From Mikrocytos mackini (lineage: Eukaryota > Endomyxa > Ascetosporea > Mikrocytida > Mikrocytiidae), in the NCBI GenBank assembly GCA_030180075.1, contig JASNJN010000048.1, forward strand, positions 1-33,190: DNA of 33,190 nucleotides, written 5' to 3'. The notes under the pieces were generated by a model. The model had not been told where the DNA came from. It searched no databases and saw only the letters and a program-made list of their open reading frames with translations. Shown piece by piece: positions 18,178 to 25,572 of this stretch (position 1 is the stretch's first letter; the number at the start of each line of letters is the position of its first letter). Both the position numbers and the translations under genes were made by a program.

Positions 18178-18989
18178 GAGTTTCCAATTATCGACTTCAG
18201 AAAAATATACCGGTATCGGTTATTGTTATAAGAAACCGGTATTACCGGTAAATACGCCATTTTATCATACAAAGGACATTTTAAAAAATTATTCTCCTTA
18301 TAGTCGTTTAATACGGATGGTTGGGATTCAGTTTAATATAATAAATGATTTTGTCGTTTTTAACATGTGTTTTCATATATTTTGAGGCTGTGAATCTACT
18401 TCTATGTCGAGATGTTGTGTGGTTTATGTTTTAAAATTGGCATTTCGAAAGTAATGTTTAAAATAATATGAAACTGAAGAAATGTGTTTGTAAAATACAT
18501 ATAACAATGTTCTGCCATTAAATGAGCCGAGTCTTTGTTTATATAGAAGTGCTTAGCCCTTACAGTTACTTTTTAAGTTTTGAAATATTTAAAATTTTAA
18601 AAACACAAATCTAAACCCGGTATTAGCACACGGAATGGCTCATTTAATGGCAGAACATTGTTATATGTATTTTACAAACACATTTCTTCAGTTTCATATT
18701 ATTTTAAACATTACTTTCGAAATGCCAATTTTAAAACATAAACCACACAACATCTCGACATAGAAGTAGATTCACAGCCTCAAAATATATGAAAACACAT
18801 GTTAAAAACGACAAAATCATTTATTATATTAAACTGAATCCCAACCATCCGTATTAAACGACTATAAGGAGAATAATTTTTTAAAATGTCCTTTGTATGA
18901 TAAAATGGCGTATTTACCGGTAATACCGGTTTCTTATAACAATAACCGATACCGGTATATTTTTCTGAAGTCGATAATTGGAAACTCTA
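18176..18989. repeat. 814-bp palindromic structure: two identical 353-bp inverted arms
   Basis: The left arm 18176-18528 and right arm 18637-18989 are exact reverse complements wherever I compared them, with no indel, around a 108-bp spacer (18529-18636). The outer ends read TAGAGTTTCCAATT and continue with repeated ACCGGT motifs, like the termini of the hAT-type MITE at 3715-4054. No coding frame and no target duplication is seen (GGTTGATG on the left, AAACTAGA on the right). It sits exactly between two head-to-head retrotransposons. A fold-back transposon, an inversion junction and an assembly chimera are all possible. Confidence 0.9.
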
Positions 18990-19788
18990 AAACTAGAGAG
19001 GTTAGTGCCAGGCACCACACATCCAGAAGTGCTACCTGATTGGGTACGATCTTTTAGGAATTTAGTGAGCGCGAACGAATGGGATAACAGACGAGCTCTA
19101 ATGATGCTGCACTTCACACTCGACCCAAAGCTACAACCACACGTCGAGCAAGCAAACACATTAGACGATGCACTCCATGGAGTTCTCGCAACATTCTTCC
19201 CAAAAACTGATTTCTTTATATACCAACGCGAACTCAAGAAGTTAAAATCGTATTCGTTCGCTACAGTTGCCGAATACGTAACACGAATTAAGTCATTGGT
19301 AAATCTTGCAAACAATTGTGTGCCAGAAGAATCACTCCTAGAACGGGAAATCTACAGCTACTTCTTACACGGCCTTACGGACCGACAGAGCTTTCCTACT
19401 CCCATCAGGAATCCTGGAGATCGACCAAGCTGCCAAACAACTGGACCAAACAGAATTTTTGGTTAACCAGTTCAGCAGTGAGTCCGAGAAAGGACACAAA
19501 GGCAATCACAATCAAGGAAGAACAGAACACACATGGTGTAAACACCACAGATCTGATACCCACAATACAAAAGATTGTCGAACACCATCTCGACCAGGTT
19601 ACAACACACAAAGCAGGGGATTTTCAAACTACAAAAGGAACACTCCTAAACCAAATGTATGGTGTTCTAGACACCAGACCAACCGATATAGCGACGCTGA
19701 TTGTCGAGCACAAGCTTCTAACAGTTCACAAAGAACTCATACCGCAATGCTAGAACCAGCATCATCTACACAGAGCGGGTTTCTCTAA
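18990..19788 (+). pseudogene. broken gag of retrotransposon 2
   Basis: From 18990 to about 19390 one frame matches the gag of element 1 (DWVRSFRNLVSANEW against NFIQQFKSITTANKW). The match then continues in the next frame (FLLPSGILEIDQAAKQLDQT) to a stop at 19786-19788, showing a single-base indel near 19375-19395. The second part has two zinc-knuckle-like motifs, WCKHHRSDTHNTKDC and WCSRHQTNRYSDADC. No true ATG begins the gene because the 5' end is lost at the palindrome. Confidence 0.8.
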
Positions 19789-22709
19789 AAGGCGCCATTG
19801 AGAACGAATTCTTAGAGATAGAACTGGACACAGGTGCCACTGTCTCATACGTAAACTCGCGAACAGCAGAATTAGGAATTCAGACGAAACTCCTACAGAC
19901 ATTGAAAACAACTACAGCAGACGGACGAGCCTTCACTGCGACTCACGCGTCCACAGTTACCTTCGGCATCACTTCGCTTCCTTCGCAAACGTTTACATTA
20001 CAGTGTTTAATTCTACCTACGCTCCCTATCGATATAAACTTAGGAATCGACTTTATGCAGTCACACGGCGTAATGGTAAATTTCAAAGACAGAACTATTA
20101 GAATAAACGATAGTGAAATAGAGATGAAGAAACAAAAACCTTTGAAAATACTCAGCGCAAACGTGAACACTCTATCTCACCCACAGCAGGAAGTAAAGAA
20201 CGAAGAGACATCAGAGTTTGACGCAGAAGAACAAGCGAAAGCGGATATTAACCGACTAATCACTCAACAACACGAAAGTAATCCCAGTCTTGGAAGAATC
20301 CCAGGAATCGAACACAAGATAGATCTTACCGAGATTCCTACAGGCGTTTCTAGGCCTTATAACATGCCATACAAACTCCAGATCTCAATGAAAGAAGAGC
20401 TGGTACGACTACAACGAGCGGGCATCATTAGAAGATCAAATTCATTGATAGCAGCGCCCGCATTCTTAGTTCCGAAACCGAATAAAAGTCCAAGATTAGT
20501 AATAGACTATCGGAACATCAACAAGCACACACGAACCGATCCTTATCCGTTCCCGAGCATTGAAAGTTTGTTTATGGGATTAAAAGAAAGCAGAATTTAC
20601 TCCACCATAGATCTACACAGCGGATACTACCAAATCCCGGTAGCTAAGGAAAGCATACCTTACACCTCTTTTGTCACAAACGACGGACAGTATGAATTCT
20701 TGCGCATGCCGTTCGTACTCAAAACGGCACCGCGCACGTTCCAACGAACTATGGAACTAATGTTGCAAGGAATTCCAGAAGTAAGAATTTACATTGACGA
20801 TGTTCTCATAGCAACCAACACACTACAAGAACACAAAAGGGTTCTAGAAGAGGTTCTAAAAAGACTACGAGACAACAAAGTGTCAATAAACTTCGAGAAG
20901 AGCGAATTCGTAAAAGAAAAGATCTCTTATTTAGGCCACATCATAGAACATGGAACTATAAAGGCAGACATAAGCAATCTTAATAAACCAAAGATACAGA
21001 GGATCCCTAAAACAAGGAAAGAGCTTCGCTCACTCATAGGGTATTTAAATTGGTTTAGGCCCTATGTTGAGAAAATGAGCTCCTTTATTGCACCACTGAA
21101 CCAGAAGCTAAAACAAAAGAGCTTTAACTGGACCGACGACGACATGAAGAATGTGGAAGCAATACAACAAAAGATTGAAAGTCAACAAACATTACATTTG
21201 CCGGACCTGAACGCACCATTCACAATGTTCACCGACGCTTCAGAGCGGGGAATAGCAGCAATACTCCTACATGAAGACAAAGTAATTCGACTATACTCAT
21301 CAAAGCTAAACGAAAGTCAATCTAAATACACAGTAACGGAAAAAGAAGCGTTAGCTGTCATTTTAGGATTAAAAGCTTTTAAGCCCATCATTTGGCAAGC
21401 ACAAGTTCAAGTGTTTACGGACAATAGGAACTTTACCTTCGACGCTCTCAAACCCAACTCAAGAGCACAACGATGGAAAGCAACATTGGGAGAATTTGAC
21501 GTGCATATAAACCACGTAAAAGGGACACAAAACGCAGGAGCAGATTTCCTATCCCGCATTTTTCTCATTACTCCAATAGAAGACAAACAATTACCCATAA
21601 GCATGGAAACATTAATTCAGAAACAAGAAGAAAACTGTGAAGAATTAAAGATTAAAACGACAACAAAAGAAATTCAATACGGAAATGTGTTACTCGACTC
21701 AAAGGAACGCATTTGTATACCTTCTAATTTCGCTAACGAATTCACAGAAAGGTACCACAAGTTCTTAGGACACCCAGGATCCACAAAATTAAAAGAAACT
21801 CTCAGACCCTACTACTACATACACAGAGTAAACGACATAATACAGGAAACCACAGAAAACTGTTTACCGTGTCACCAAAACAAAAGTCAAACGTCAAAGA
21901 AAGGAAAAGTAGAAGGACACATCGAGTCAGAGGGACCAAGATGCAGAATATCGAGCGATATTTTCGGTCCAATAGATTTGCAAGAGTTTCAAGGTTGTGG
22001 AAAAGCATTCTTACTCACAATAACGGACATTTTTAGCAGATACTCTATTGTTCGCGTACTAGAATCTCCAAACACTGAAGAGATGGTCAGGGAAATACAG
22101 ACTAGTTGGATAGACGTATTCGGAAAACCTAAAAGCCTTCTAACAGACAACGGGACATGTTATACAAGTGACGAGATGATAAAATACTTAAAGAACATGA
22201 AGATAAAACCGGTGCATTCGACTCCTTATAACCCTACAGGAAATTCGCTCAGTGAAAGAATCAACACGAGCTTGGGGAACATACTGCGTATCGAAAAAGG
22301 AAAACCGATAAAAGAAGTTTTGGAAATTACGGAACGTTTCTGGAATTCTACAGTGAACAGAACTTTAGGAGATAGCCCAGAACAAATATTCTTAAGGAGA
22401 ACCAAAGTAGATCCTTTTAGCACTAGAATAAAGTACGACAATCAGGAGTTAAAGAGAAGAGTACTTTCAGAAGCAAAGAAAACTGAAAGGAATACGAACA
22501 AACGTAGAAAAGAGTTTTCTTTTGAAAGAGGAATGGAAGTACTTGTAGCCAATAGGAACAGAAAGAAGTTAGACCCCTACTGGAATGGACCATGCAGAGT
22601 CTTAGACATCAGTGAAAAAGGAAATAGCTTAAAACTTGACTCAGGACGAAGAACATTTTGGGAAAACATAAAGCAAGTAAAGTTCTTTCGAAAAGAAGGG
22701 GTAGAATGA
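19722..22709 (+). CDS. protease-RT-RNase H-integrase of retrotransposon 2
   Basis: The frame is open from 19722, overlapping gag by about 67 nt in another frame; the first ATG at 19902 is too late because the protease Asp (DTG, codon 19827-19829, ELDTGATVS) lies before it. The domain order is protease, then RT (RLVIDYRNIN, YIDD at 20790), RNase H (FTMFTDASERGIAAI), and integrase with HHCC (HKFLGHPG...CLPC), Asp in SSDIFGPI, Asp in LLTDNGTCYTS and Glu in NSLSERIN. The usual MPFGL of the RT reads MPFVL (GTA at 20715-20717), a change at a strongly conserved Gly that may inactivate the enzyme. Fusion to gag may have been by frameshifting, or the offset may be another mutation. Confidence 0.9.
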   Translation, partial: QFTKNSYRNARTSIIYTERVSLKGAIENEFLEIELDTGATVSYVNSRTAELGIQTKLLQTLKTTTADGRAFTATHASTVTFGITSLPSQTFTLQCLILPTLPIDINLGIDFMQSHGVMVNFKDRTIRINDSEIEMKKQKPLKILSANVNTLSHPQQEVKNEETSEFDAEEQAKADINRLITQQHESNPSLGRIPGIEHKIDLTEIPTGVSRPYNMPYKLQISMKEELVRLQRAGIIRRSNSLIAAPAFLVPKPNKSPRLVIDYRNINKHTRTDPYPFPSIESLFMGLKESRIYSTIDLHSGYYQIPVAKESIPYTSFVTNDGQYEFLRMPFVLKTAPRTFQRTMELMLQGIPEVRIYIDDVLIATNTLQEHKRVLEEVLKRLRDNKVSINFEKSEFVKEKISYLGHIIEHGTIKADISNLNKPKIQRIPKTRKELRSLIGYLNWFRPYVEKMSSFIAPLNQKLKQKSFNWTDDDMKNVEAIQQKIESQQTLHLPDLNAPFTMFTDASERGIAAILLHEDKVIRLYSSKLNESQSKYTVTEKEALAVILGLKAFKPIIWQAQVQVFTDNRNFTFDALKPNSRAQRWKATLGEFDVHINHVKGTQNAGADFLSRIFLITPIEDKQLPISMETLIQKQEENCEELKIKTTTKEIQYGNVLLDSKERICIPSNFANEFTERYHKFLGHPGSTKLKETLRPYYYIHRVNDIIQETTENCLPCHQNKSQTSKKGKVEGHIESEGPRCRISSDIFGPIDLQEFQGCGKAFLLTITDIFSRYSIVRVLESPNTEEMVREIQTSWIDVFGKPKSLLTDNGTCYTSDEMIKYLKNMKIKPVHSTPYNPTGNSLSERINTSLGNILRIEKGKPIKEVLEITERFWNSTVNRTLGDSPEQIFLRRTKVDPFSTRIKYDNQELKRRVLSEAKKTERNTNKRRKEFSFERGMEVLVANRNRKKLDPYWNGPCRVLDISEKGNSLKLDSGRRTFWENIKQVKFFRKEGVE

Positions 22710-22840
22710 CGCAGCTGTCTATTCTTCAATAGACAATGCATCCTATTTCGGAATACAGGGGCAGGAATAGGATAAGTAAAAGTAAATAAAAATAACATTT
22801 TAAATTTCACAAAAAATATGACAATATTTTCTTTACGTCA
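22707..22840 (+). repeat. candidate 3' LTR of retrotransposon 2
   Basis: The segment begins TGACGCAGC at the pol stop codon and ends CTTTACGTCA, giving inverted TGACG/CGTCA ends. As in element 1, the LTR would overlap the stop codon and end in ACGTCA. No 5' copy exists to confirm it, and the GC-richer sequence up to about 22940 could also belong to it. Confidence 0.4.
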
Positions 22841-23009
22841 CAGACGTCCATCCGGAACACCAGCGGACCGTAAACGTAGCAAATCAGCCGACTATCTAAC
22901 GCTACCCGTTTCAACGACATCGGCCGGCTACGACACTGAGAAACAACATATATCGTGAACCATAAAATAATGATAAATATTTTATATATGTAAAATCAAA
23001 CNNNACANA
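22841..23009. other. spacer with N bases upstream of the serpin
   Basis: GC-richer sequence to about 22940, then A/T-rich sequence with ambiguous bases at 23002-23004 and 23008. The serpin frame runs leftwards into these N bases and has a stop at 22974-22976, so its true start is not resolved here. Confidence 0.5.
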
Positions 23010-24068
23010 CTCATAAGCTCGTACCTGTCAACTCTAACGGGGAATGATTCATTCTTCGGCGCAAGTAGTGCTATGGAAGTTTATTACACAATCTGTGAAG
23101 GTTTATCAGACTTAGCGCTCGAAGAAAGCGTTAAAAGCTTCCCATTTTCATCATTAGAAAGCGACTCGAGTATTAAGAAACTGGGATACTTTTTTGACGT
23201 GCCGGAAAAGCTTTCAACACTCAGCAGTTGCATACTTACCAAGCCTGTTCAACTTAAGCCTGCATTTCTTGATAAAGTCAACAACCAATATGGATTCAAG
23301 ACCATTCCATTATATGACAGGCCTGAAGACCAGCAGCTAGCCTTTTGCAACGATCTGATATACAAATACACAAAACAGAAAATAAAAGACTTCTTCGATT
23401 CGCTCGCAGACTTCAAAAACAGTGCTTTCATTTTGTTGAACATTGTGCATTTCAAACTGGCCTGGTTAAATGAGTTCGAAACAAAAGATACAGTTGAGAA
23501 GCTGTTTGATGACAGAATCAAGGTCCAAATGATGAACATGACAGAGCGTCTTTTTTACTATAGGGAAAAGGAATTTCAAATGTTCGAGAAGGGGCTTGAA
23601 TCTGGACTCTCCATGTTTTTCGTAAGGCCTGAAAGTGACGTACTGTCTTTAATAAAAAGTATAAATTCAAAAGAAGGGGCGTTTGGTGCATTTATCAATT
23701 CGTTCCACCAACACAAGGCCAAAAGACACTGTCACATTGAAGTCCCTAAATTCGAAATCAAGACCAGGAATGACTTGGTGGGACTGTACCAGGAAAACGG
23801 AGTAAACAAAATGTTTGAATTTGGTGGGAATCTAAGCCGGATGACAGAAGAGGATTTAAAAGTCGGGAAGTTTCTACAAGAAGCCTATATTGATTTGAAC
23901 GAAGCGGGGATCGAAGTAGCCTGTGTAACTGCGGCGATAATGATGATGAGGGCCTGTTTTGGGAAACCTGAATTCGAAGAGGAAATAGTTTTGGATAAGC
24001 CTTTTATTTACGGGATAATGAAAGAAGAAACAGTGCTATTTGTAGGGGTTTGCGCCATGCGAAAGTAA
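23010..24068 (+). CDS. serpin, 5' end unresolved
   Basis: Serine-protease-inhibitor fold. Family features include FILLNIVHFKLAWLNEF (breach/helix F region), VQMMNM, SMFFVRP, VPKFEI and LDKPFIYGI before the end. From the first ATG (23073) the product is 331 residues, but the frame is open upstream to 23010, and those codons (LISSYLSTLTGNDSFFGASS) align with the serpin N-terminal segment normally reading like 'NVFFSPLSISSAL'. The real start is therefore upstream, in or beyond the N bases. The hinge reads EAGIEVACVTAAI, with P14 Ile instead of the usual Thr; counting from it predicts P1 Arg293 (in ATG-based numbering) and P1' Ala, a trypsin-like target. No signal peptide is visible, which may be due to the missing start. 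Serpins are reported from some microsporidia. Confidence 0.88.
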   Translation, partial: LISSYLSTLTGNDSFFGASSAMEVYYTICEGLSDLALEESVKSFPFSSLESDSSIKKLGYFFDVPEKLSTLSSCILTKPVQLKPAFLDKVNNQYGFKTIPLYDRPEDQQLAFCNDLIYKYTKQKIKDFFDSLADFKNSAFILLNIVHFKLAWLNEFETKDTVEKLFDDRIKVQMMNMTERLFYYREKEFQMFEKGLESGLSMFFVRPESDVLSLIKSINSKEGAFGAFINSFHQHKAKRHCHIEVPKFEIKTRNDLVGLYQENGVNKMFEFGGNLSRMTEEDLKVGKFLQEAYIDLNEAGIEVACVTAAIMMMRACFGKPEFEEEIVLDKPFIYGIMKEETVLFVGVCAMRK

Positions 24069-24195
24069 GTAATGTGAATGTTTATACTGTTGATGTTCTG
24101 CTGAAGTTCCATACACCCTTGGGTTATTTGCTCATTCTAAACCTAGTGTAAATTCGAAACTGAAAATGTTGATTTTTTATAAAAGTAAAATTTAA

Positions 24196-24654
24196 ATGAA
24201 TCAAAAATCTTTGAAAGAAATTGAAAATACAATCGACACAAAGCAAATACTCTACGATTTTACGAAAAATGAAACCACCCGGGAATTCGACACTAAAATT
24301 AACACGGTTAAAGCACGCTACAAACATGGAATTGACATTTTATTCACCGAGATTAAAAAAGTTGTTAGTTTGATACGAAAGCTGGAACGCGATGAGAAAG
24401 TGAGGAGGATTAAAGTAAATGTCAATTCACACACATACAAACACAGGAACGCAAAAAAGTCGAGTTTTGACATAATGACTGAAAAGAAGAAGGATGACGA
24501 CACAAACCTCAACATTTCGATTGTAAAATATATGCTGCCCAAATTAAAGACCGACGCACGGGACCTTAAGAAGGACGACGACAGGGTATTGGAGTTAAGC
24601 AAAAAAGAGTTGAAGGAGGACATGTATCTCATACACATGGCGAAGAAAAGTTAA
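24196..24654 (+). CDS. hypothetical charged protein, 152 aa
   Basis: Not recognised. The protein is very rich in Lys, Asp and Glu, mostly helical in appearance, with likely short coiled coils around residues 1-70 (LKEIENTIDTKQILYDFTKN, then IKKVVSLIRKLERDEKVRR) and again near the C-terminus. It has no Cys-based motif, signal peptide or membrane segment. The ATG follows TAAAAGTAAAATTTAA, the A/T-rich leader seen at other starts here. Its TAA (24652-24654) overlaps by 4 nt the original stop of the convergent CPSF30 gene (24653-24651). Confidence 0.65.
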   Translation: MNQKSLKEIENTIDTKQILYDFTKNETTREFDTKINTVKARYKHGIDILFTEIKKVVSLIRKLERDEKVRRIKVNVNSHTYKHRNAKKSSFDIMTEKKKDDDTNLNISIVKYMLPKLKTDARDLKKDDDRVLELSKKELKEDMYLIHMAKKS

Positions 24655-24834
24655 TTAGGTTTGTTTTTGTTCAGGAGGCTATCTATATCGATTGTATTGT
24701 CACAGTTTTGGATGCTGTGTCCAATGGACCGGCATCGCAAACAGAAGAACGGAGGGAAACTGTTCCCTTTAATATTCTTCCCAACGTTTACCGCCATTTG
24801 TGGAAGTTCAAATTTGGGGTGCCCCTTTTTGCAG
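24651..24834 (-). pseudogene. displaced 3' end of CPSF30: finger-5 His and zinc knuckle
   Basis: Read on the minus strand from the target-site copy (TGC AAA AAG GGG CAC), this segment gives CKKGHPKFELP. That supplies the His missing from zinc finger 5, followed by the HPxFELP block typical of CPSF30. It continues to a CCHC zinc knuckle, CLRCRSIGHSIQNC (C-x2-C-x4-H-x4-C), and ends at TAA 24653-24651. It is cut from the rest of the gene by the 247-bp MITE. The frame is uninterrupted, so the insertion is probably recent. Confidence 0.9.
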
Positions 24835-25081
24835 GTCAGGTCTATTTACGCTAATTTTTAAAAAAACCATTTTTTATTAGGAAATTTACCCTTGAAATTT
24901 TTTGGTGCGAAAAATTTTTTGTCGACTTTTTATTAAAAAGTCGCCACAAACCCCACAAATTGCCCAATTCGACTGGTTTTGACTAAAAGCAGCATGCTAA
25001 CACAATGCTAACGACATACTTGTCGTACGGGTATAATTGTCTTCTATATGAAAAATAAAAGTTAGCGTAAATAGACGCGAC
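24835..25081. mobile_element. 247-bp MITE inserted in the CPSF30 gene
   Basis: The termini are inverted repeats: GTCAGGTCTATTTACGCTAA on the left and, reverse-complemented, GTCGCGTCTATTTACGCTAA on the right. An 11-bp direct repeat, CCTTTTTGCAG, flanks it at 24824-24834 and 25082-25092. A target duplication of that size is typical of Mutator-like elements (9-11 bp). No coding capacity. With one target copy the net insertion is 258 bp (86 codons), but the inverted repeat itself supplies an in-frame TAA to CPSF30. Confidence 0.9.
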
Positions 25082-25559
25082 CCTTTTTGCAGTCTGCTCC
25101 GTTCGGACAAAAGCCGGCCATATAAAGCTCGCAGATTTCTTTCCTTATGTGTCTGTTCTTACAGTTGGGACCGTGTTTGCAGAAACCCCTGTTGTACCAG
25201 AAGCAGTCCAATGAACGGGCAGAGTGCTGGTCGTGTATAAATAGACAGTCCGGATTTTTGCACTCTCCTGTTGAAAGGAAATTGCTGCAAGAGGGCATTC
25301 TAGAAGGACAGTAGATGTGGAGAAATTCGCAGCCCATATCTTTCCTGCACACTCCCTTCAGCCATAGTTTACATACGACTGTCTTCTCATTCCTTTCATG
25401 CCGTAATGTACATTTTGAACCCAGGAAACACTGGTTCTGTAGATAGTATTTACAAACCCCTCCGTTTTTAACCTTAAACTCCTCGAATATTTTATTACAT
25501 ATGTCGTCTATTTTGGCTTGTACTGTTTTCGGAAATTGCCAGTGTTCATTTTGTGACAT
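25062..25559 (-). CDS. CPSF30 / Yth1 polyadenylation factor, truncated by MITE
   Basis: Zinc-finger subunit of the cleavage and polyadenylation complex; the family binds the AAUAAA signal and Fip1. Five CCCH fingers appear in order: CKYYLQNQCFLGSKCTLRH, CKLWLKGVCRKDMGCEFLH, CSNFLSTGECKNPDCLFIH, CFWYNRGFCKHGPNCKNRH and the incomplete CELYMAGFCPNGADCKKG. The inter-finger DCFWYNRGFCKHGPNC closely matches animal and fungal CPSF30. The MITE at 24835-25081 replaces the final His by Arg and ends the protein five codons later (GRVYLR, stop in the element's terminal repeat). The first ATG is at 25559; an upstream TTG would overlap the divergent protease start. The truncated protein of 165 residues may be partly functional, since yeast Yth1 lacks the knuckle, but finger 5 cannot form normally. 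Confidence 0.93.
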   Translation of the reverse strand: MSQNEHWQFPKTVQAKIDDICNKIFEEFKVKNGGVCKYYLQNQCFLGSKCTLRHERNEKTVVCKLWLKGVCRKDMGCEFLHIYCPSRMPSCSNFLSTGECKNPDCLFIHDQHSARSLDCFWYNRGFCKHGPNCKNRHIRKEICELYMAGFCPNGADCKKGRVYLR

Positions 25560-25572
25560 CAGAAAAATTAAA
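25560..25572. promoter_or_regulatory. 13-bp gap between divergent start codons
   Basis: Only CAGAAAAATTAAA separates the ATG of CPSF30 (25559, minus) from the preferred ATG of the aspartic protease (25573, plus). Each gene's promoter must therefore lie within the other's coding region, and their transcripts probably overlap at the 5' ends. Confidence 0.6.

Larger units (their letters stand above)
18990..22840 (+). mobile_element. Ty3/gypsy LTR retrotransposon 2, 5'-truncated and frameshifted
   Basis: Plus-strand element of the same general type as element 1 but a clearly different family. It is cut off at its left by the palindrome: the 5' LTR and about the first 50 gag residues are missing compared with element 1. 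Gag is split by a frameshift near 19375-19395. Protease, RT, RNase H and integrase are continuous to TGA 22707-22709. A candidate 3' LTR with TGACG...CGTCA ends spans 22707-22840. Confidence 0.88.

Noticed and set aside
19722-19788. Programmed frameshift between gag and pol in retrotransposon 2
   Set aside because: I found no standard slippery heptamer in register, and element 1 has gag and pol in one frame, so a mutation is at least as likely. Not claimed.
24661-24861. 66-codon plus-strand frame
   Set aside because: It is the antisense of the CPSF30 C-terminal part, begins without a proper start and has no protein-like features.
24825-25081. Reading the insertion in CPSF30 as a spliced intron
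   Set aside because: The only nearby GT (25081-25080, minus) and AG (24826-24825) would remove 257 nt and shift the frame by one. The inverted ends and 11-bp direct repeats fit a transposon instead.
25501-25572. Upstream ATG as the start of the aspartic protease
   Set aside because: It lies inside CPSF30 and would place 24 residues before a clear signal peptide.
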